Origin: CABZJG01 sp902512685
GTDB lineage: Bacteria > Pseudomonadota > Alphaproteobacteria > Rhodobacterales > Rhodobacteraceae
Length of the DNA: 64,000 nt
Assembly: GCA_051201605.1 (NCBI GenBank)
Contig: CP179201.1
Location: forward strand, 1,488,001 to 1,552,000
Reading direction: 5' to 3'
The notes under the pieces were generated by a model. That model was not told the DNA's origin. It worked only from the letters and a program-made list of their open reading frames with translations, and ran no database searches. A program made the position numbers and the translations under genes. This document shows, piece after piece, positions 51,641 to 61,673 of this stretch (within the stretch, counting starts at the first letter, position 1; each line of letters opens with the position of its first letter).

Positions 51641-52534
51641 TTATACCGCAACCGAAGCCTGATAGATGCCATCAATGGACTGCCCAAGCGCGTCGTTGAA
51701 ATCGGCATCGCTTTGCTGGGCTGACAGCCCTTCGGTGAGCGCGCGCGAAAAGCTGGCAATCATACCGCTGTTTTGCGCCAGTTTGCCGTTGGCATCTATA
51801 CGGCTATAACCGCCTGAAAGTGCCACAACCCGCAGAACGCGGGGATGGTTGATAAGCTCTTGGTAGTGGTTGGCAGTTTCTGGCAGAGTGAGTTTAAGCA
51901 TCACCTGCCGGTTGCCGGGCAATTGATTTAACCGCTCAAGCACAGCGGCGCTTAAAATGTCTTCTGCCGCCGCTTTATCCGCGATTGAAATGCTGACTTC
52001 CGGTTCCAAAATGGGCATCAATCCCGCGTCGATAATATCACTGCCGACGGCGAATTGTTGATCCATAATTTCCGCAATGCCGGCGGCGTTGGCGCCATGA
52101 ATGACCGAGCGCATTTTGGTGCCGAAAATGCCGGCGCTTTGTGCACGCTTTAAAAGCGCCGTAAGACCCGCAATGGGTTTCATCACCTGAACATCGTTTT
52201 GGGTCTCAGCCAGACCTTGATCAACCTTGAGAAATGGCACGACATCGCAATTCGACCAAAGATATTCTGCCACAGGGGTGCCTTCGATATCGCGGTCCAT
52301 TGTGTTTTCGAACAAAATTGCCCCCACCACTTTTTCGCCGGTGAATGAGGGTGATTTGATGATCCGGCAACGCATTTCGTGGATGCGGTCGAACATTTCA
52401 GCATCAGATCCATAGGCGTCTTCTTCAACCCCGTAAAGGCGCAGGGCTTTGGGCGTCGATCCGCCACTTTGATCAAGGGCGGCAACAAACCCGGGTGCGG
52501 CTGCGATTTTTTGCATCTGTTGCTGGTTGGCCAT
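51641..52534 (-). CDS. fda: Fructose-bisphosphate aldolase class I
   Basis: A 297-residue Schiff-base aldolase. FVAALDQSGGSTPKAL is the N-terminal motif, MPILEPEVSI carries an active-site Glu, and QVMLKLTLPE includes the probable Schiff-base Lys. The length agrees with bacterial class I enzymes. The start MANQQQ was chosen as the family N-terminus. Adjacent to pgk, fitting a glycolysis/gluconeogenesis pair. Confidence 0.92.
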   Translation of the reverse strand: MANQQQMQKIAAAPGFVAALDQSGGSTPKALRLYGVEEDAYGSDAEMFDRIHEMRCRIIKSPSFTGEKVVGAILFENTMDRDIEGTPVAEYLWSNCDVVPFLKVDQGLAETQNDVQVMKPIAGLTALLKRAQSAGIFGTKMRSVIHGANAAGIAEIMDQQFAVGSDIIDAGLMPILEPEVSISIADKAAAEDILSAAVLERLNQLPGNRQVMLKLTLPETANHYQELINHPRVLRVVALSGGYSRIDANGKLAQNSGMIASFSRALTEGLSAQQSDADFNDALGQSIDGIYQASVAV

Positions 52535-52704
52535 TGATCCGTTTTCCTTTTGATAAATTACCTTTGCGCACTGCCTTGGCAGCACAAATTCATATCATGA
52601 TCATAGCCTTACGGCAGCGATTAAACGGTGACAATTATGATAGCGCTACCAAAATAAAATAAAGTGGCACCTGCATATCTTTGCCACTTATTATGCTGCT
52701 AATT

Positions 52705-53892
52705 TTATAAAAGTGCAGCTACCCCAGGCAGAGTTTTGCCTTCCATCCATTCAAGAAATGCGCCCCCTGCGGTCGAGATATAGCTAAAGCCTTGTGCAGC
52801 GCCAGCCTTGTTTAAGGCGGCAACGGTGTCGCCGCCGCCGGCCACGGAAATCAGCCCTGCCGATTGGCTCAGCTTTGCGGCTTGTGCAGCGGCTGCGTTT
52901 GTGGCGCGATCAAAAGGCTCAATTTCAAATGCTCCGAGCGGGCCATTCCAAATCAGTGTTTTTGCCTGCTCAAAACAGGCCGAAATCCGCGCCACTGTTT
53001 GCGGGCCGGCATCCAAGATCATCGCATCGGCAGGGCAGCGATCAGCCGGCAGCGTTTGATTTGGGGCATGGGCAGCAAAGTCATGCGCCACCACGATATC
53101 ACTGGGCAGAATAATCTCGCATCCGGTCGCGGCAGCTTTTGCCAGGATGCTCAAAGCGGTTTCGGTCATGTCGTGCTCTGCCAGCGATTTGCCCACCGCA
53201 ACGCCCTGCGCTGCAAGGAAGGTATTGGCCATGCCGCCGCCAATCACAAGGTGATCAACTTTTTCTACTAAGTTGCCCAAAAGATCGAGTTTGGTGGACA
53301 CTTTCGCGCCGCCCACCACCGCCACGACGGGCCGCCTTGGGCTGCCAAGCGCGCCTTCAAGTGCGCTCAGCTCGGCCGCCATCAACCGCCCTGCGCAGGC
53401 GGGCAGCAAGCGGGCCAAGCCTTCGGTGCTGGCATGGGCGCGGTGGGCAGCCGAAAACGCATCATTGCAATAGACATCGCCAACCTGCGCCAGCGCGCTG
53501 GCAAACGCGGCGTCGTTGCGCTCTTCTTCTGGGTGAAAGCGGGTGTTTTCCAACAGCAAAACTTCCCCCTCCTTCATTGCGTTCGCTGCGGCTTGTGCTT
53601 TGGGGCCATTGCAGGCTTCGGCAAAGGCCACAGGCGTTTGCAGGGCTGATTTAAGCGCAGGGATCAGATGGCGAAGGCTCATTTCGGGCACCACTTTGCC
53701 CTTGGGGCGACCAAAGTGAGCCAGCAATATAGGCAGGCCCCCGGCCGCAAAAATAGTTTTCACAGTGGGGACAATCTTTTCAATCCGTGTGGCATCGGTG
53801 ACAACCGGCCCGTCCATGGGCACATTGATGTCGACGCGGGTTAAAACCTTTTTGCCGTTCAGGTCCATGTCATCCAGCGTTTTCCAAGCCAT
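52705..53892 (-). CDS. pgk: Phosphoglycerate kinase
   Basis: A 395-residue glycolytic kinase. KKVLTRVDINVPMDG is the N-terminal signature, LLAHFGRPKG the Arg-rich substrate loop, VVAVVGGAKVSTKLDLL and IIGGGMANTFL-like segments the core, and ISVAGGGDTVAAL the nucleotide loop. The ATG at 53892 follows AAGGA by eight bases. Complete and ordinary. Confidence 0.95.
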   Translation of the reverse strand: MAWKTLDDMDLNGKKVLTRVDINVPMDGPVVTDATRIEKIVPTVKTIFAAGGLPILLAHFGRPKGKVVPEMSLRHLIPALKSALQTPVAFAEACNGPKAQAAANAMKEGEVLLLENTRFHPEEERNDAAFASALAQVGDVYCNDAFSAAHRAHASTEGLARLLPACAGRLMAAELSALEGALGSPRRPVVAVVGGAKVSTKLDLLGNLVEKVDHLVIGGGMANTFLAAQGVAVGKSLAEHDMTETALSILAKAAATGCEIILPSDIVVAHDFAAHAPNQTLPADRCPADAMILDAGPQTVARISACFEQAKTLIWNGPLGAFEIEPFDRATNAAAAQAAKLSQSAGLISVAGGGDTVAALNKAGAAQGFSYISTAGGAFLEWMEGKTLPGVAALL

Positions 53893-54022
53893 CGGTGTAT
53901 CCTTGTCCAATTTACCTTTACCCAGCGTCTTTTCCTATATTTTGTCTTTGGTCAATGCTGCACCTTGTCCCTTGCGACAAAGCAGCTTAGATAACGCGCT
54001 AATGTTACTAAGGAATCGCGGT

Positions 54023-54529
54023 ATGGTTAAAATTAAAGATCCAGAAAATTCAATTCTGATGGAGTTAAAAGACGGAACAGTGGTGATCGAGCTGATGCCT
54101 GATATTGCACCAGATCACTGCGCGCGGATGAAAGAGTTGGCGCGCAGCGGCGCTTATGACAACGTGTGCTTTCACCGTGTGATCGATGGTTTCATGGCGC
54201 AATCTGGCGATGTGGCCAATGGCAATATGGAGCAAGACTTCGATTTGCGCATGGCTGGAACAGGCGGATCTGATTTGCCAAATCTGAAGGCCGAGTTTTC
54301 CGGCGTTCCGCATGACCGCGGCACTTTGGGCGCGGCGCGCAGCCAAAGCCCCGACAGCGCCAACAGCCAGTTTTTTATCAACTTTAGTGACAACCACTTT
54401 CTCAACCGTCAATACACGGTCTATGGTCGGGTGATCGACGGGCTTGAGCATGTCGATGCGATCGCTCTGGGCGAACCACCCGCCGCCCCGGACCGGATGA
54501 TCAGCGTTAAGGTGGCCGCCGATGCTTAG
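54023..54529 (+). CDS. Peptidyl-prolyl cis-trans isomerase (cyclophilin), cytoplasmic
   Basis: A 168-residue cyclophilin without signal peptide. FHRVIDGFMAQSGD is the active-site segment with the catalytic Arg, followed by SANSQFFINFSDN and VYGRVIDGLEHVD. The start MVKIKDPENS is chosen as it matches family N-termini, with AAGGA upstream. It overlaps the next cyclophilin gene by eight bases. Confidence 0.93.
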   Translation: MVKIKDPENSILMELKDGTVVIELMPDIAPDHCARMKELARSGAYDNVCFHRVIDGFMAQSGDVANGNMEQDFDLRMAGTGGSDLPNLKAEFSGVPHDRGTLGAARSQSPDSANSQFFINFSDNHFLNRQYTVYGRVIDGLEHVDAIALGEPPAAPDRMISVKVAADA

Positions 54530-55070
54530 GCTGGCCGCAATTCTGTCCATACTGGCTGGCCCGGTTGTGGCCACCGGTATTGAAGTTGAAGTTGCCGGCG
54601 AGGGTGCGAATGGCACCGTGACGATCGATTTGCTTGAAGATGTCGCGCCGCTCCATGCCGAGCGCATTGCTCAACTGGCCGCCGAGGGCGCCTATGACGG
54701 TGTGGTCTTTCATCGGGTTATCGACGGATTTATGGCCCAAACCGGGGATGTGCAGTTCGGCAAGGCCGGCGGCAATATCGCCATGGCCGGGGGCGGGGGC
54801 TCGGCTCTGCCGGATTTGCCAGCAGAGTTTTCCGATGTGCCTTATGATCGCGGGATTGTTGGCATGGCGCGCTCACAAAACCCAAACAGCGCCAACAGCC
54901 AGTTCTTTATCATGTTTGCCGAAGGTTATTTTCTAAATGAAAACTACACCGTCGTCGGGCGCGTGACAGCGGGCATGGATGTGGTTGATGCGATCAAGCT
55001 GGGTCTGGGCCCAAATGGATCGGTGATCGGCGCACCTGATGTTATGATGAAGGTCTCTGTGATCGATTAA
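54522..55070 (+). CDS. Peptidyl-prolyl cis-trans isomerase (cyclophilin), exported
   Basis: A 182-residue cyclophilin with an N-terminal signal peptide (MLRLAAILSILAGPVVA). The core has FHRVIDGFMAQTGD and SANSQFFIMFAEG. It is a tandem paralogue of the preceding cytoplasmic enzyme, so the pair serves folding on both sides of the inner membrane. Confidence 0.93.
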   Translation: MLRLAAILSILAGPVVATGIEVEVAGEGANGTVTIDLLEDVAPLHAERIAQLAAEGAYDGVVFHRVIDGFMAQTGDVQFGKAGGNIAMAGGGGSALPDLPAEFSDVPYDRGIVGMARSQNPNSANSQFFIMFAEGYFLNENYTVVGRVTAGMDVVDAIKLGLGPNGSVIGAPDVMMKVSVID

Positions 55071-55171
55071 GCGATCACCAACAACTCTATGAGCTTCACA
55101 ATTGCGTGGGCGGGGCTAGACCAGCGCCGCCCTTTTTCGTTTTATAAGCCCAAGTCAAGGGAGGCTGTGAC

Positions 55172-56134
55172 ATGCGCCAATTAGTTGTGACCATTTTTGC
55201 CATTCTCGTGGCTTTGCCGCTGATGGCCGATCCTGCGCTGTGGAGCCGTGAGTGGCCGCAGACCAATTTTGAAAAAACAACATTGATCGATTGGAGCGAA
55301 ATTATCTCGGGCGGTCCGCCCAAAGATGGCATTCCGGCCTTGGTTGATCCCACCTTTGTTGCGGTTGGTGAAGCGGCATTGCCGCAAAACGAACCGGTGA
55401 TCACGGTCGAGTTGACGCAGCAAACCCCGCGCGCCTATCCGCTGCGCTATCTGATGTGGCATGAGATCGTAAATGACAGGATCGGCGCGCATCCGGTTGC
55501 GGTGACGTTTTGCCCGCTGTGCAATTCGGGGCTGACCTTTGATCGCAGGCTCGATGGAAAAGTGCTTGAATTTGGCGTGTCGGGCAAGCTGCGTGGATCG
55601 GATATGGTGATGTATGATCGGCAAACAGAAAGCTGGTGGCAGCAAGCCTTGGGCCGCGCCATTGTCGGTGAGTTAAGCGGAGCGCAGCTGACGCCAGTGG
55701 CCAGCTGGATGGAAAGTGTCGGACAATTTCGCACCCGTAATCCTGACGGGTTGATCATGGCGCAGCCCGATTTTCCCCGCGCCTATGGGCGCAACCCCTA
55801 TGTGGGCTATGACGGCAGTACGCATCCTTTTTTATATAATGGCGAGCTGCCGCCGCATGACATCCCGGCTTTGGCGCGGGTGGTGCGGGTCGGGCCGCGG
55901 GCCTGGCCGCTCAGCCGGCTGCGCGAACAAGGCGCGCTGAGCGAGGCAGGCGTACGCCTGACATGGCAAGCCGGTCAAAGCAGCGCTCTGGACACTGCGC
56001 AGATTGCAAAAGGCCGCGATGTAGGGTCAATCCGCGTGCGCGATGCGGCGGGGCGGGACCTGCCACATGACGTGATGTTTGCCTTTGCCTTTCACGCCTT
56101 TTGGCCTGAGGGAGAATGGATGCTTGGCCCATAG
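55172..56134 (+). CDS. DUF3179 domain protein, exported
   Basis: A 320-residue protein with a signal peptide at residues 1-19 (MRQLVVTIFAILVALPLMA). Conserved family stretches: ARAYPLRYLMWHEIVND-like region, VTFCPLCNSGLTFDR with a CxxC pair, LRGSDMVMYDRQTESWWQQ, and DGSTHPFLY. Members are secreted and of unknown function; the CPLC pair may bind metal or form a disulfide. It follows the cyclophilins by about 100 bp. Confidence 0.85.
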   Translation: MRQLVVTIFAILVALPLMADPALWSREWPQTNFEKTTLIDWSEIISGGPPKDGIPALVDPTFVAVGEAALPQNEPVITVELTQQTPRAYPLRYLMWHEIVNDRIGAHPVAVTFCPLCNSGLTFDRRLDGKVLEFGVSGKLRGSDMVMYDRQTESWWQQALGRAIVGELSGAQLTPVASWMESVGQFRTRNPDGLIMAQPDFPRAYGRNPYVGYDGSTHPFLYNGELPPHDIPALARVVRVGPRAWPLSRLREQGALSEAGVRLTWQAGQSSALDTAQIAKGRDVGSIRVRDAAGRDLPHDVMFAFAFHAFWPEGEWMLGP

Positions 56135-56167
56135 AGCTGCACAACGGATACCATGATCTGGCGCCGA

Positions 56168-57421
56168 TTAGGAAGCGAGTTGAACCAGCGCATGGCGTTT
56201 TTTGCCGGCGCTCAGCTTGATCGGGGTTTGCAGCGCGTCTGCATCAATCATCCGGCCTGCATCACTGAGCGCGACATCATCCATGCGCGCGCCATTTTCC
56301 GCGATTAGCCGCTTGGCCTCTTTGCCGGATTTCACGAGGCCGGCTTTGACAATCAGCTGCACCACCGAAATACCGCTGCCCACCTCTTCTGCGCTCAGCG
56401 TGACAGTTGGCAAATCATCGCCCACACCGCCCTTTTCAAACACTTCGCGTGCGGTCGCTTCGGCTTTGGCCGCCGCCTCTGCGCCATGCAGCAGGGTGGT
56501 GACTTCATTGGCTAAAACAATCTTGGCATGGTTGATTTCGGCGTCCTGCAGCGCGCCAAGGCGGTCGCATTCATCAAGCGGCAGCTCGGTGTAAAGCTTT
56601 AAAAACCGGCCCACATCCGCATCCGTGGTATTGCGCCAGAATTGCCAGAACTCATAGGGGCTGCGCATATCTGCATTAAGCCAGACCGCACCATCCTGGG
56701 TTTTGCCCATCTTTTTGCCATCGGATGTTTCCAGCAATGGCGAGGTGAGCCCGAAGACACTGGCATCCGCAATGCGCCGGCTTAAATCGATACCGTTGAC
56801 AATGTTGCCCCATTGATCCGATCCGCCCATCTGCAGCATACAGCCATAGCGCTGGTGCAGTTCGAGAAAATCATAAGCCTGAAGGATCATGTAATTAAAC
56901 TCAAGAAATGACAGCGACTGCTCGCGGTCAATGCGCGATTTTACCGATTCAAAGCTAAGCATCCGGTTGACCGAAAAATGCCGTCCGATATCGCGCAGAA
57001 AATCGAGATAGTTCAATTTATCAAGCCATTCGGCATTGTTGACCATCACCGCATCCGATGGCCCATCCCCATAGGTGATATAGGCCGAAAACGCGGTTTT
57101 GATGCCGGCGATATTCTGATCAATTTGGTCTGGTGACAAAAGCGGCCGCTCGTCGGACCGAAAGCTGGGATCGCCCACTTTCGTCGTGCCGCCGCCCATC
57201 AAGGTGATCGGCTTGCTGCCGGTTTTTTGCAGCCAGCGCAACATCATGATTTGCATCAAGCTGCCCACATGCAGCGATGAAGCGGTTGCGTCAAACCCGA
57301 TATAGGCTGGCACAATGCCCTCGCATAATGCATCATCAAGCCGTGAATAATCCGTACAATCCGCGACAAAACCGCGTTCCATCATAATTTTTAGAAAATC
57401 AGACTTTGGTTGAAAGGTCAT
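56168..57421 (-). CDS. tyrS: Tyrosyl-tRNA synthetase
   Basis: A 417-residue class I synthetase. The HIGH motif is SSLHVGSL and the KMSKS motif appears as GKKMGKTQDG. The tyrosine site includes YIGFDATAS, YDFLELHQRYGCMLQMGGSDQWGN. A C-terminal S4-like RNA-binding region (AGLVKSGKEAKRLIAENGA) is present. Complete and typical. Confidence 0.95.
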   Translation of the reverse strand: MTFQPKSDFLKIMMERGFVADCTDYSRLDDALCEGIVPAYIGFDATASSLHVGSLMQIMMLRWLQKTGSKPITLMGGGTTKVGDPSFRSDERPLLSPDQIDQNIAGIKTAFSAYITYGDGPSDAVMVNNAEWLDKLNYLDFLRDIGRHFSVNRMLSFESVKSRIDREQSLSFLEFNYMILQAYDFLELHQRYGCMLQMGGSDQWGNIVNGIDLSRRIADASVFGLTSPLLETSDGKKMGKTQDGAVWLNADMRSPYEFWQFWRNTTDADVGRFLKLYTELPLDECDRLGALQDAEINHAKIVLANEVTTLLHGAEAAAKAEATAREVFEKGGVGDDLPTVTLSAEEVGSGISVVQLIVKAGLVKSGKEAKRLIAENGARMDDVALSDAGRMIDADALQTPIKLSAGKKRHALVQLAS

Positions 57422-57636
57422 ATCGGGCCTCGTTTGGGATTGTTTGGTCCATCCTATAGTCCTCTATCCCTTTGAGGGAAAGACCATGTTTGGTGAAAAC
57501 CCCTATCACCGTTCTGCCGTGGGGTAAGTGTTGGATGTTGCTGAAACGCTGATAGGCTTTTAAATAGATAAATTTGAGCGGTTTTTGCGGTGGGTAACCC
57601 CATAAGGTTCATTAAGTAGTTAGATGAGACAATAGA

Positions 57637-58535
57637 TTGGCCATAAAAAATGCAAAGGCTCATGCAGCGGCCATCGTGGCAGCCTCCGTTGCCGGCTTGA
57701 CGGTGATTTTACCAGTATTTTGATGCAATCGGTTGACCCGTTGCTGGCGGCGACACTGCGCTATTGTGTGGCCAGTCTAAGCGTGCTGCCATTTTTAATC
57801 TGGAATTGGCCTGCGGTTCGCAAAATGTCGCGCAGGGATTTTTTCGCAATATCCGCGCTTGGGGTTTTGTTTTATTTCCTGTTTCCCTTTTTGTTTAATC
57901 AGTCCTTGGAACTGACCACTGCTGCGCGTGGATCGCTGATTATGTCCTTACTGCCCATAATGGCGTTGAGCATCGGTGCGGCGTTCAAGGTTGAAACCCT
58001 TAGCCTTTTTAAAGTGCTCGGCTGCGGTCTGGCCATTATCGGCGTTGGCTTAAGCGTTTATGATGGTTTGGCGCTGGGCATTGTGGGCGCGGATGCGCTG
58101 ACGGGTGATATGATTATGATTATCGCAGTGACGATGGCTGCAAGTTTTACCGTATTTTCGAAGCGCTTTTTTCAAAAATATGGATCTTGGGCGGTGTCAT
58201 ATATTGCCATTTGCGCCGGTTTTCTAGTGCCGCTTCCTGTGACCGCGATGGTGATAGATTTTGGCGTTTTGCCCGAACTGACCGCAAATGAGCTAACACT
58301 TTTGTTGTTGCTGGGCACTTTGGGGCTGCCGGTTCAGTTTGGTTTGTTTTCGTGGAGCCTTAATCAACTGGGGCCTTCGCGGGGATCCATGTATATCGTG
58401 ATGATGCCGATCACAGCGACCATCTTGGCGGTGATCGCGCTGAATGAAACGCTTACGCCCTTGTTTGTTGCCGGGCTGGTTTTGATTGTTGGTGCGATAA
58501 TTCTGGTCAATCGAGAGCCGAAAGCCTCGCTCTGA
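57637..58535 (+). pseudogene. DMT/EamA-family transporter with single-base frameshift
   Basis: The intact frame from 57720 encodes nine hydrophobic segments, but lacks the usual first helix. That helix is found just upstream in another frame: AAIVAASVAGLTVILPVF, ending at TTTTGA near 57718-57723. Adding one T to the T-run would join the frames smoothly (VF-LMQSVDPLL). A start for the upstream part may be TTG at 57637. This is either a recent frameshift mutation or a base-calling slip. The family exports small metabolites; substrate unknown. Confidence 0.75.
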
Positions 58536-58614
58536 GGATTTTGATAAAACCATAAAGACAGTATTTTGGTCGCTTCACACCGCTGTCACATAGACCAAAT
58601 TCAGGGTTAAGCAT

Positions 58615-58920
58615 TTAGGTGTCTATGGTGTTGTCCGAAGCCTGTTCGATCTGCTGGTTTTTGAGCTGCTGAGTATAGGTTTGAAGATCAAATTGATTGT
58701 TGTCTTGCGCAATATCAGCAGAAGCTTCTGCATTCATTTTTCGGGCTGCTGCACTTATTTCCACCGTAACGGATGCGGCAGAGGTTTTCTGCGTTACGGG
58801 GGCATCGCGCGGCCCGTCGCTGGGCTTGTTCTCAACTGCGATTTGCGCTCTGTCTTCCGGGCTACTGTTATAGGCCTGTTTTAAATATGAGCCGAGACTG
58901 CTTGCCGTCACTTCTGCCAT
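58615..58920 (-). CDS. Hypothetical small polar protein
   Basis: A 101-residue protein I do not recognise. It has no signal peptide or membrane segment. It is rich in Ala, Gln, Asp and Asn, with helical-looking stretches EISAAARKMNAEASADIAQD and LQTYTQQLKNQQ, as in small secreted or flagellar-regulon proteins, but no family can be named. The start MAEVTASSLG follows a GAGG-like site; a start four codons earlier also exists. Stands alone next to a 255-bp A+T-rich upstream spacer. Confidence 0.6.
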   Translation of the reverse strand: MAEVTASSLGSYLKQAYNSSPEDRAQIAVENKPSDGPRDAPVTQKTSAASVTVEISAAARKMNAEASADIAQDNNQFDLQTYTQQLKNQQIEQASDNTIDT

Positions 58921-59187
58921 AATTAACCTCAAAATACGAATTAAACTGCGTGACTCATTGATTGTGTGCTGCTCTTTTAAATATATTTGCCTTTTTTTGA
59001 ATAAATAAAAAATATATTTAGAAAATTTTTTTAAATAGGTGTTGCAGAATTGTTAAATCAAAGTCCTGTGAATATGTATTTAACGGCACACCAAGTGGAA
59101 TTTAGGCATTTCACGTGTTCAAAACGTGGTAGAGTGATGAAATTGCTCTATATTTGCTTCATAGAAAAGAAAAAAACGGGGAAATAG

Positions 59188-59883
59188 ATGACACAGCAGC
59201 CGAACCTAAAACTGGTATATTTTAAAATGCGCGCTTTGGCAGAAGCGCCTCAGCTTTTGATGCAGTATGCCGGATTGTCCTATGATTATGCCATGTCGTG
59301 GGAGTATTTTGATGCGCCTTGGCCAGAGGTTAAACCATCGGTTATGTTTAAACAGCTGCCGATCTTGGTGGTGGATGATCAGCACGTCATCGCGCAAAGC
59401 AGTGCGATCCTGCGCTATTTGAACGGGCTTGCAGGACTGACCCCTGAAAACCCCATCGAGGCGGCGCGCAGCGATGCCATCCTTGAAGCTGCGCAGGAAA
59501 TGTTCGCCCCCCTGAACCCGACAATGAACTTTGCCACAGGCGAAGACTTTGAACAGAAAAAACAGGCAATGCTGCCGATGCTTAAGTCGAAATGTGATGA
59601 TTTTGAACGTTTGCTTGCCGGTCAGGATCAGGGTCCATTTTTTACCGGCGCACACCCAATGCATTGCGATTTTGCGGTCTATCACCATATTTCCATGGCG
59701 CAGCGGATGCATCCGGACATCCTGCAGGATTTTCCGCGTTTGCAAGCGCTGCTAGAGGCGACAAGCAGCATCCCATCGATCCAAAGCTATCTTGAAGCGC
59801 GGCCCGAACTGACCGGGGTGGGCACAAAACCGCAGTTGGTGATCAACGGGGTGCCCGTTCCCACCGGCTTAATGCCGTCCTAG
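59188..59883 (+). CDS. Glutathione S-transferase family protein
   Basis: A 231-residue protein. The N-terminal thioredoxin-like domain reads KLVYFKMRALAEAPQLLMQYAG and MFKQLPILVVDDQHVIAQSSAILRYL (glutathione-binding cis-Pro and Ser), and a helical C-terminal domain follows from about residue 90. The plan resembles sigma/alpha-type GSTs. GGGGAAATAG precedes the ATG. The substrate is unknown. Confidence 0.88.
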   Translation: MTQQPNLKLVYFKMRALAEAPQLLMQYAGLSYDYAMSWEYFDAPWPEVKPSVMFKQLPILVVDDQHVIAQSSAILRYLNGLAGLTPENPIEAARSDAILEAAQEMFAPLNPTMNFATGEDFEQKKQAMLPMLKSKCDDFERLLAGQDQGPFFTGAHPMHCDFAVYHHISMAQRMHPDILQDFPRLQALLEATSSIPSIQSYLEARPELTGVGTKPQLVINGVPVPTGLMPS

Positions 59884-59902
59884 GTTTGTCCCGAAAATCA
59901 TT

Positions 59903-59936
59903 GCCGGCACGCTGTAACGCTGTGCCGGCGCAGTTT
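59903..59936. terminator. Bidirectional terminator between convergent genes
   Basis: GCCGGCAC and GTGCCGGC form a perfect 8-bp stem around an 11-base loop, followed by GCAGTTTTA. It sits between the convergent GST and ABM-like genes. Confidence 0.7.
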
Positions 59937-59943
59937 TATGCTC

Positions 59944-60228
59944 TTATGCGCCTGTAAAGACGGACCCCGCATGGGCAGAATCCATGCTCATCGGAAATTC
60001 ACTGGCCGCTTGAGCGCGAATATCTGCGATTTTTTGCTGCGCGGATTGCCCCGTGGCTTCATCCGGAAATTGGGTCACCACGCACATGGCAAGATCGCCG
60101 GTGCGGATCATTTGAACGCCGGTTGCGCCTACTGACATGATCATAGGTACAAATTTGCTGGTGGCTTGCGCCTCCATCTCGTCGTTCCATTCGGTGGCTG
60201 TCCAATGTGAAATTGTTACATATGCCAT
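59944..60228 (-). CDS. Small protein, possible ABM-like fold
   Basis: A 94-residue soluble protein: AYVTISHWTATEWNDEMEAQ, then FVPMIMSVGATGVQMIRTG and MCVVTQFPDEATGQSAQQKI. The strand-helix-strand order resembles dimeric alpha/beta-barrel proteins. No catalytic residue can be named. Preceded by AGGGGG-like purines at a normal distance. Different from the 98-residue protein at the left end beyond that loose fold similarity. Confidence 0.65.
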   Translation of the reverse strand: MAYVTISHWTATEWNDEMEAQATSKFVPMIMSVGATGVQMIRTGDLAMCVVTQFPDEATGQSAQQKIADIRAQAASEFPMSMDSAHAGSVFTGA

Positions 60229-60393
60229 TTTAAGTCCCCCTTAAAAATATGGTTGAATGTGAAAATTTAACCACGGGTTTTCAAAGCGGCCAAAGCTGAC
60301 CTTACGTTAATGGGCGCAATTCTATCCTTTAGGGCCTGATTTTAGATCCGAATGTTTGACGAATATCACTTTCATCCGGTTTTTTCGCTATGT

Positions 60394-61557
60394 CTAAATC
60401 GGCGCACCTGCCGCCAAGCGGCGGGTGATCCAGCCGCCGCCTAAGATGCGGCTGCCATCGGGGTGATAGAACACGCAGGCCTGACCCGGAGCAACGCCAT
60501 CTTCTGGATTGAGTAATTCTACTTCGGCGCGCCCGCCGCCCAAAGGCCGCAGAATGGCGTCGCGCGGCGGGCGGGTCGAGCGCACTTTTACCGCTACCTG
60601 CCATTCAGGCTGGCTGCCAAGCGGCGCATCGCCAAGCCAGTTGATCCCGCTAACCGGCACATGGCGCGTTGACAGCAGCTCTTTGGGGCCCACAACCACC
60701 TGTTTTTTATCCATATCAAGCGCGGTGACATAAAGCGGCTCGCTTAAACCGCCGATGCCCAGCCCGCGGCGCTGGCCGATGGTATAATGAATGATCCCAT
60801 TGTGATGGCCCAGAACCCGCCCGTCTGCATGCACGATATCACCGGCGTCGGCTGCGCCGGGGCGCAGTTTTTCAATTACGGCTGCATAGTCGCCATTTGG
60901 CACGAAGCAAATGTCCTGACTGTCCGGTTTGTCCGCCACCGCAAGCCCGTATTTCTGCGCTAGGGCGCGGGTGTCATGCTTTGAGGCCAAATGCCCTAAA
61001 GGAAAGCGCAGAAAATCGAGCTGTTCTTGGGTGGTGGTAAACAGAAAATAGCTCTGATCGCGGTCTGCATCTCTGGCGCGGTGCAATTCAGCGCCATTCG
61101 TGCCCATTTTGCGCTGGATATAGTGCCCCGTGGCCATGCAGTCTGCATCCAGATCACGCGCGGTGTGCAACAGGTCTTTGAACTTCACCCGCTCATTACA
61201 GCGAATGCACGGCACCGGGGTGGCGCCGGCCAGATAGCTGTCGGCAAATTCATCAATCACCGCCTCTTGGAAAATATTTTCATAATCCAAAACATAATGC
61301 GGAAATCCCATGTCGTTCGCCACCCGGCGCGCATCATGAATATCAAGCCCGGCGCAGCAGGCGCCTTTTTTGGCCAAGGCCGCCCCATGATCATACAGCT
61401 GCAAGGTCACGCCCACCACATCATAGCCCTGCTCGGCCAGCTGCGCGGCCACGACCGAGCTGTCAACGCCGCCCGACATGGCCACTACCACACGGGTTTC
61501 GCTGGGCGGTTTGTCAAAGCCCAAAGAATTCAATGTTTGAGACGAGGCTAGAGGCAT
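60394..61557 (-). CDS. mnmA: tRNA-specific 2-thiouridylase
   Basis: A 387-residue enzyme that thiolates U34 of Lys, Glu and Gln tRNAs. The PP-loop is AMSGGVDSSVVAAQL. The two catalytic Cys lie in PCIRCNERVKF and DSQDICFVPNGDY. HYTIGQRRGLGIGG and VAPGQACVFY mark the C-terminal domains. The ATG at 61557 follows GGAAAG; a TTG five codons earlier is less likely. Confidence 0.95.
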   Translation of the reverse strand: MPLASSQTLNSLGFDKPPSETRVVVAMSGGVDSSVVAAQLAEQGYDVVGVTLQLYDHGAALAKKGACCAGLDIHDARRVANDMGFPHYVLDYENIFQEAVIDEFADSYLAGATPVPCIRCNERVKFKDLLHTARDLDADCMATGHYIQRKMGTNGAELHRARDADRDQSYFLFTTTQEQLDFLRFPLGHLASKHDTRALAQKYGLAVADKPDSQDICFVPNGDYAAVIEKLRPGAADAGDIVHADGRVLGHHNGIIHYTIGQRRGLGIGGLSEPLYVTALDMDKKQVVVGPKELLSTRHVPVSGINWLGDAPLGSQPEWQVAVKVRSTRPPRDAILRPLGGGRAEVELLNPEDGVAPGQACVFYHPDGSRILGGGWITRRLAAGAPI

Positions 61558-61673
61558 GGTGCAGCTTTCCAAGGAACTGTGATGAAATATAGTAAAATCT
61601 TAGGCAATCACAAGCCCAGGCTTATTCTTGAATTAACCGGTTGGCCCACAGTCTAAACGGGGTTTGGGATTAG

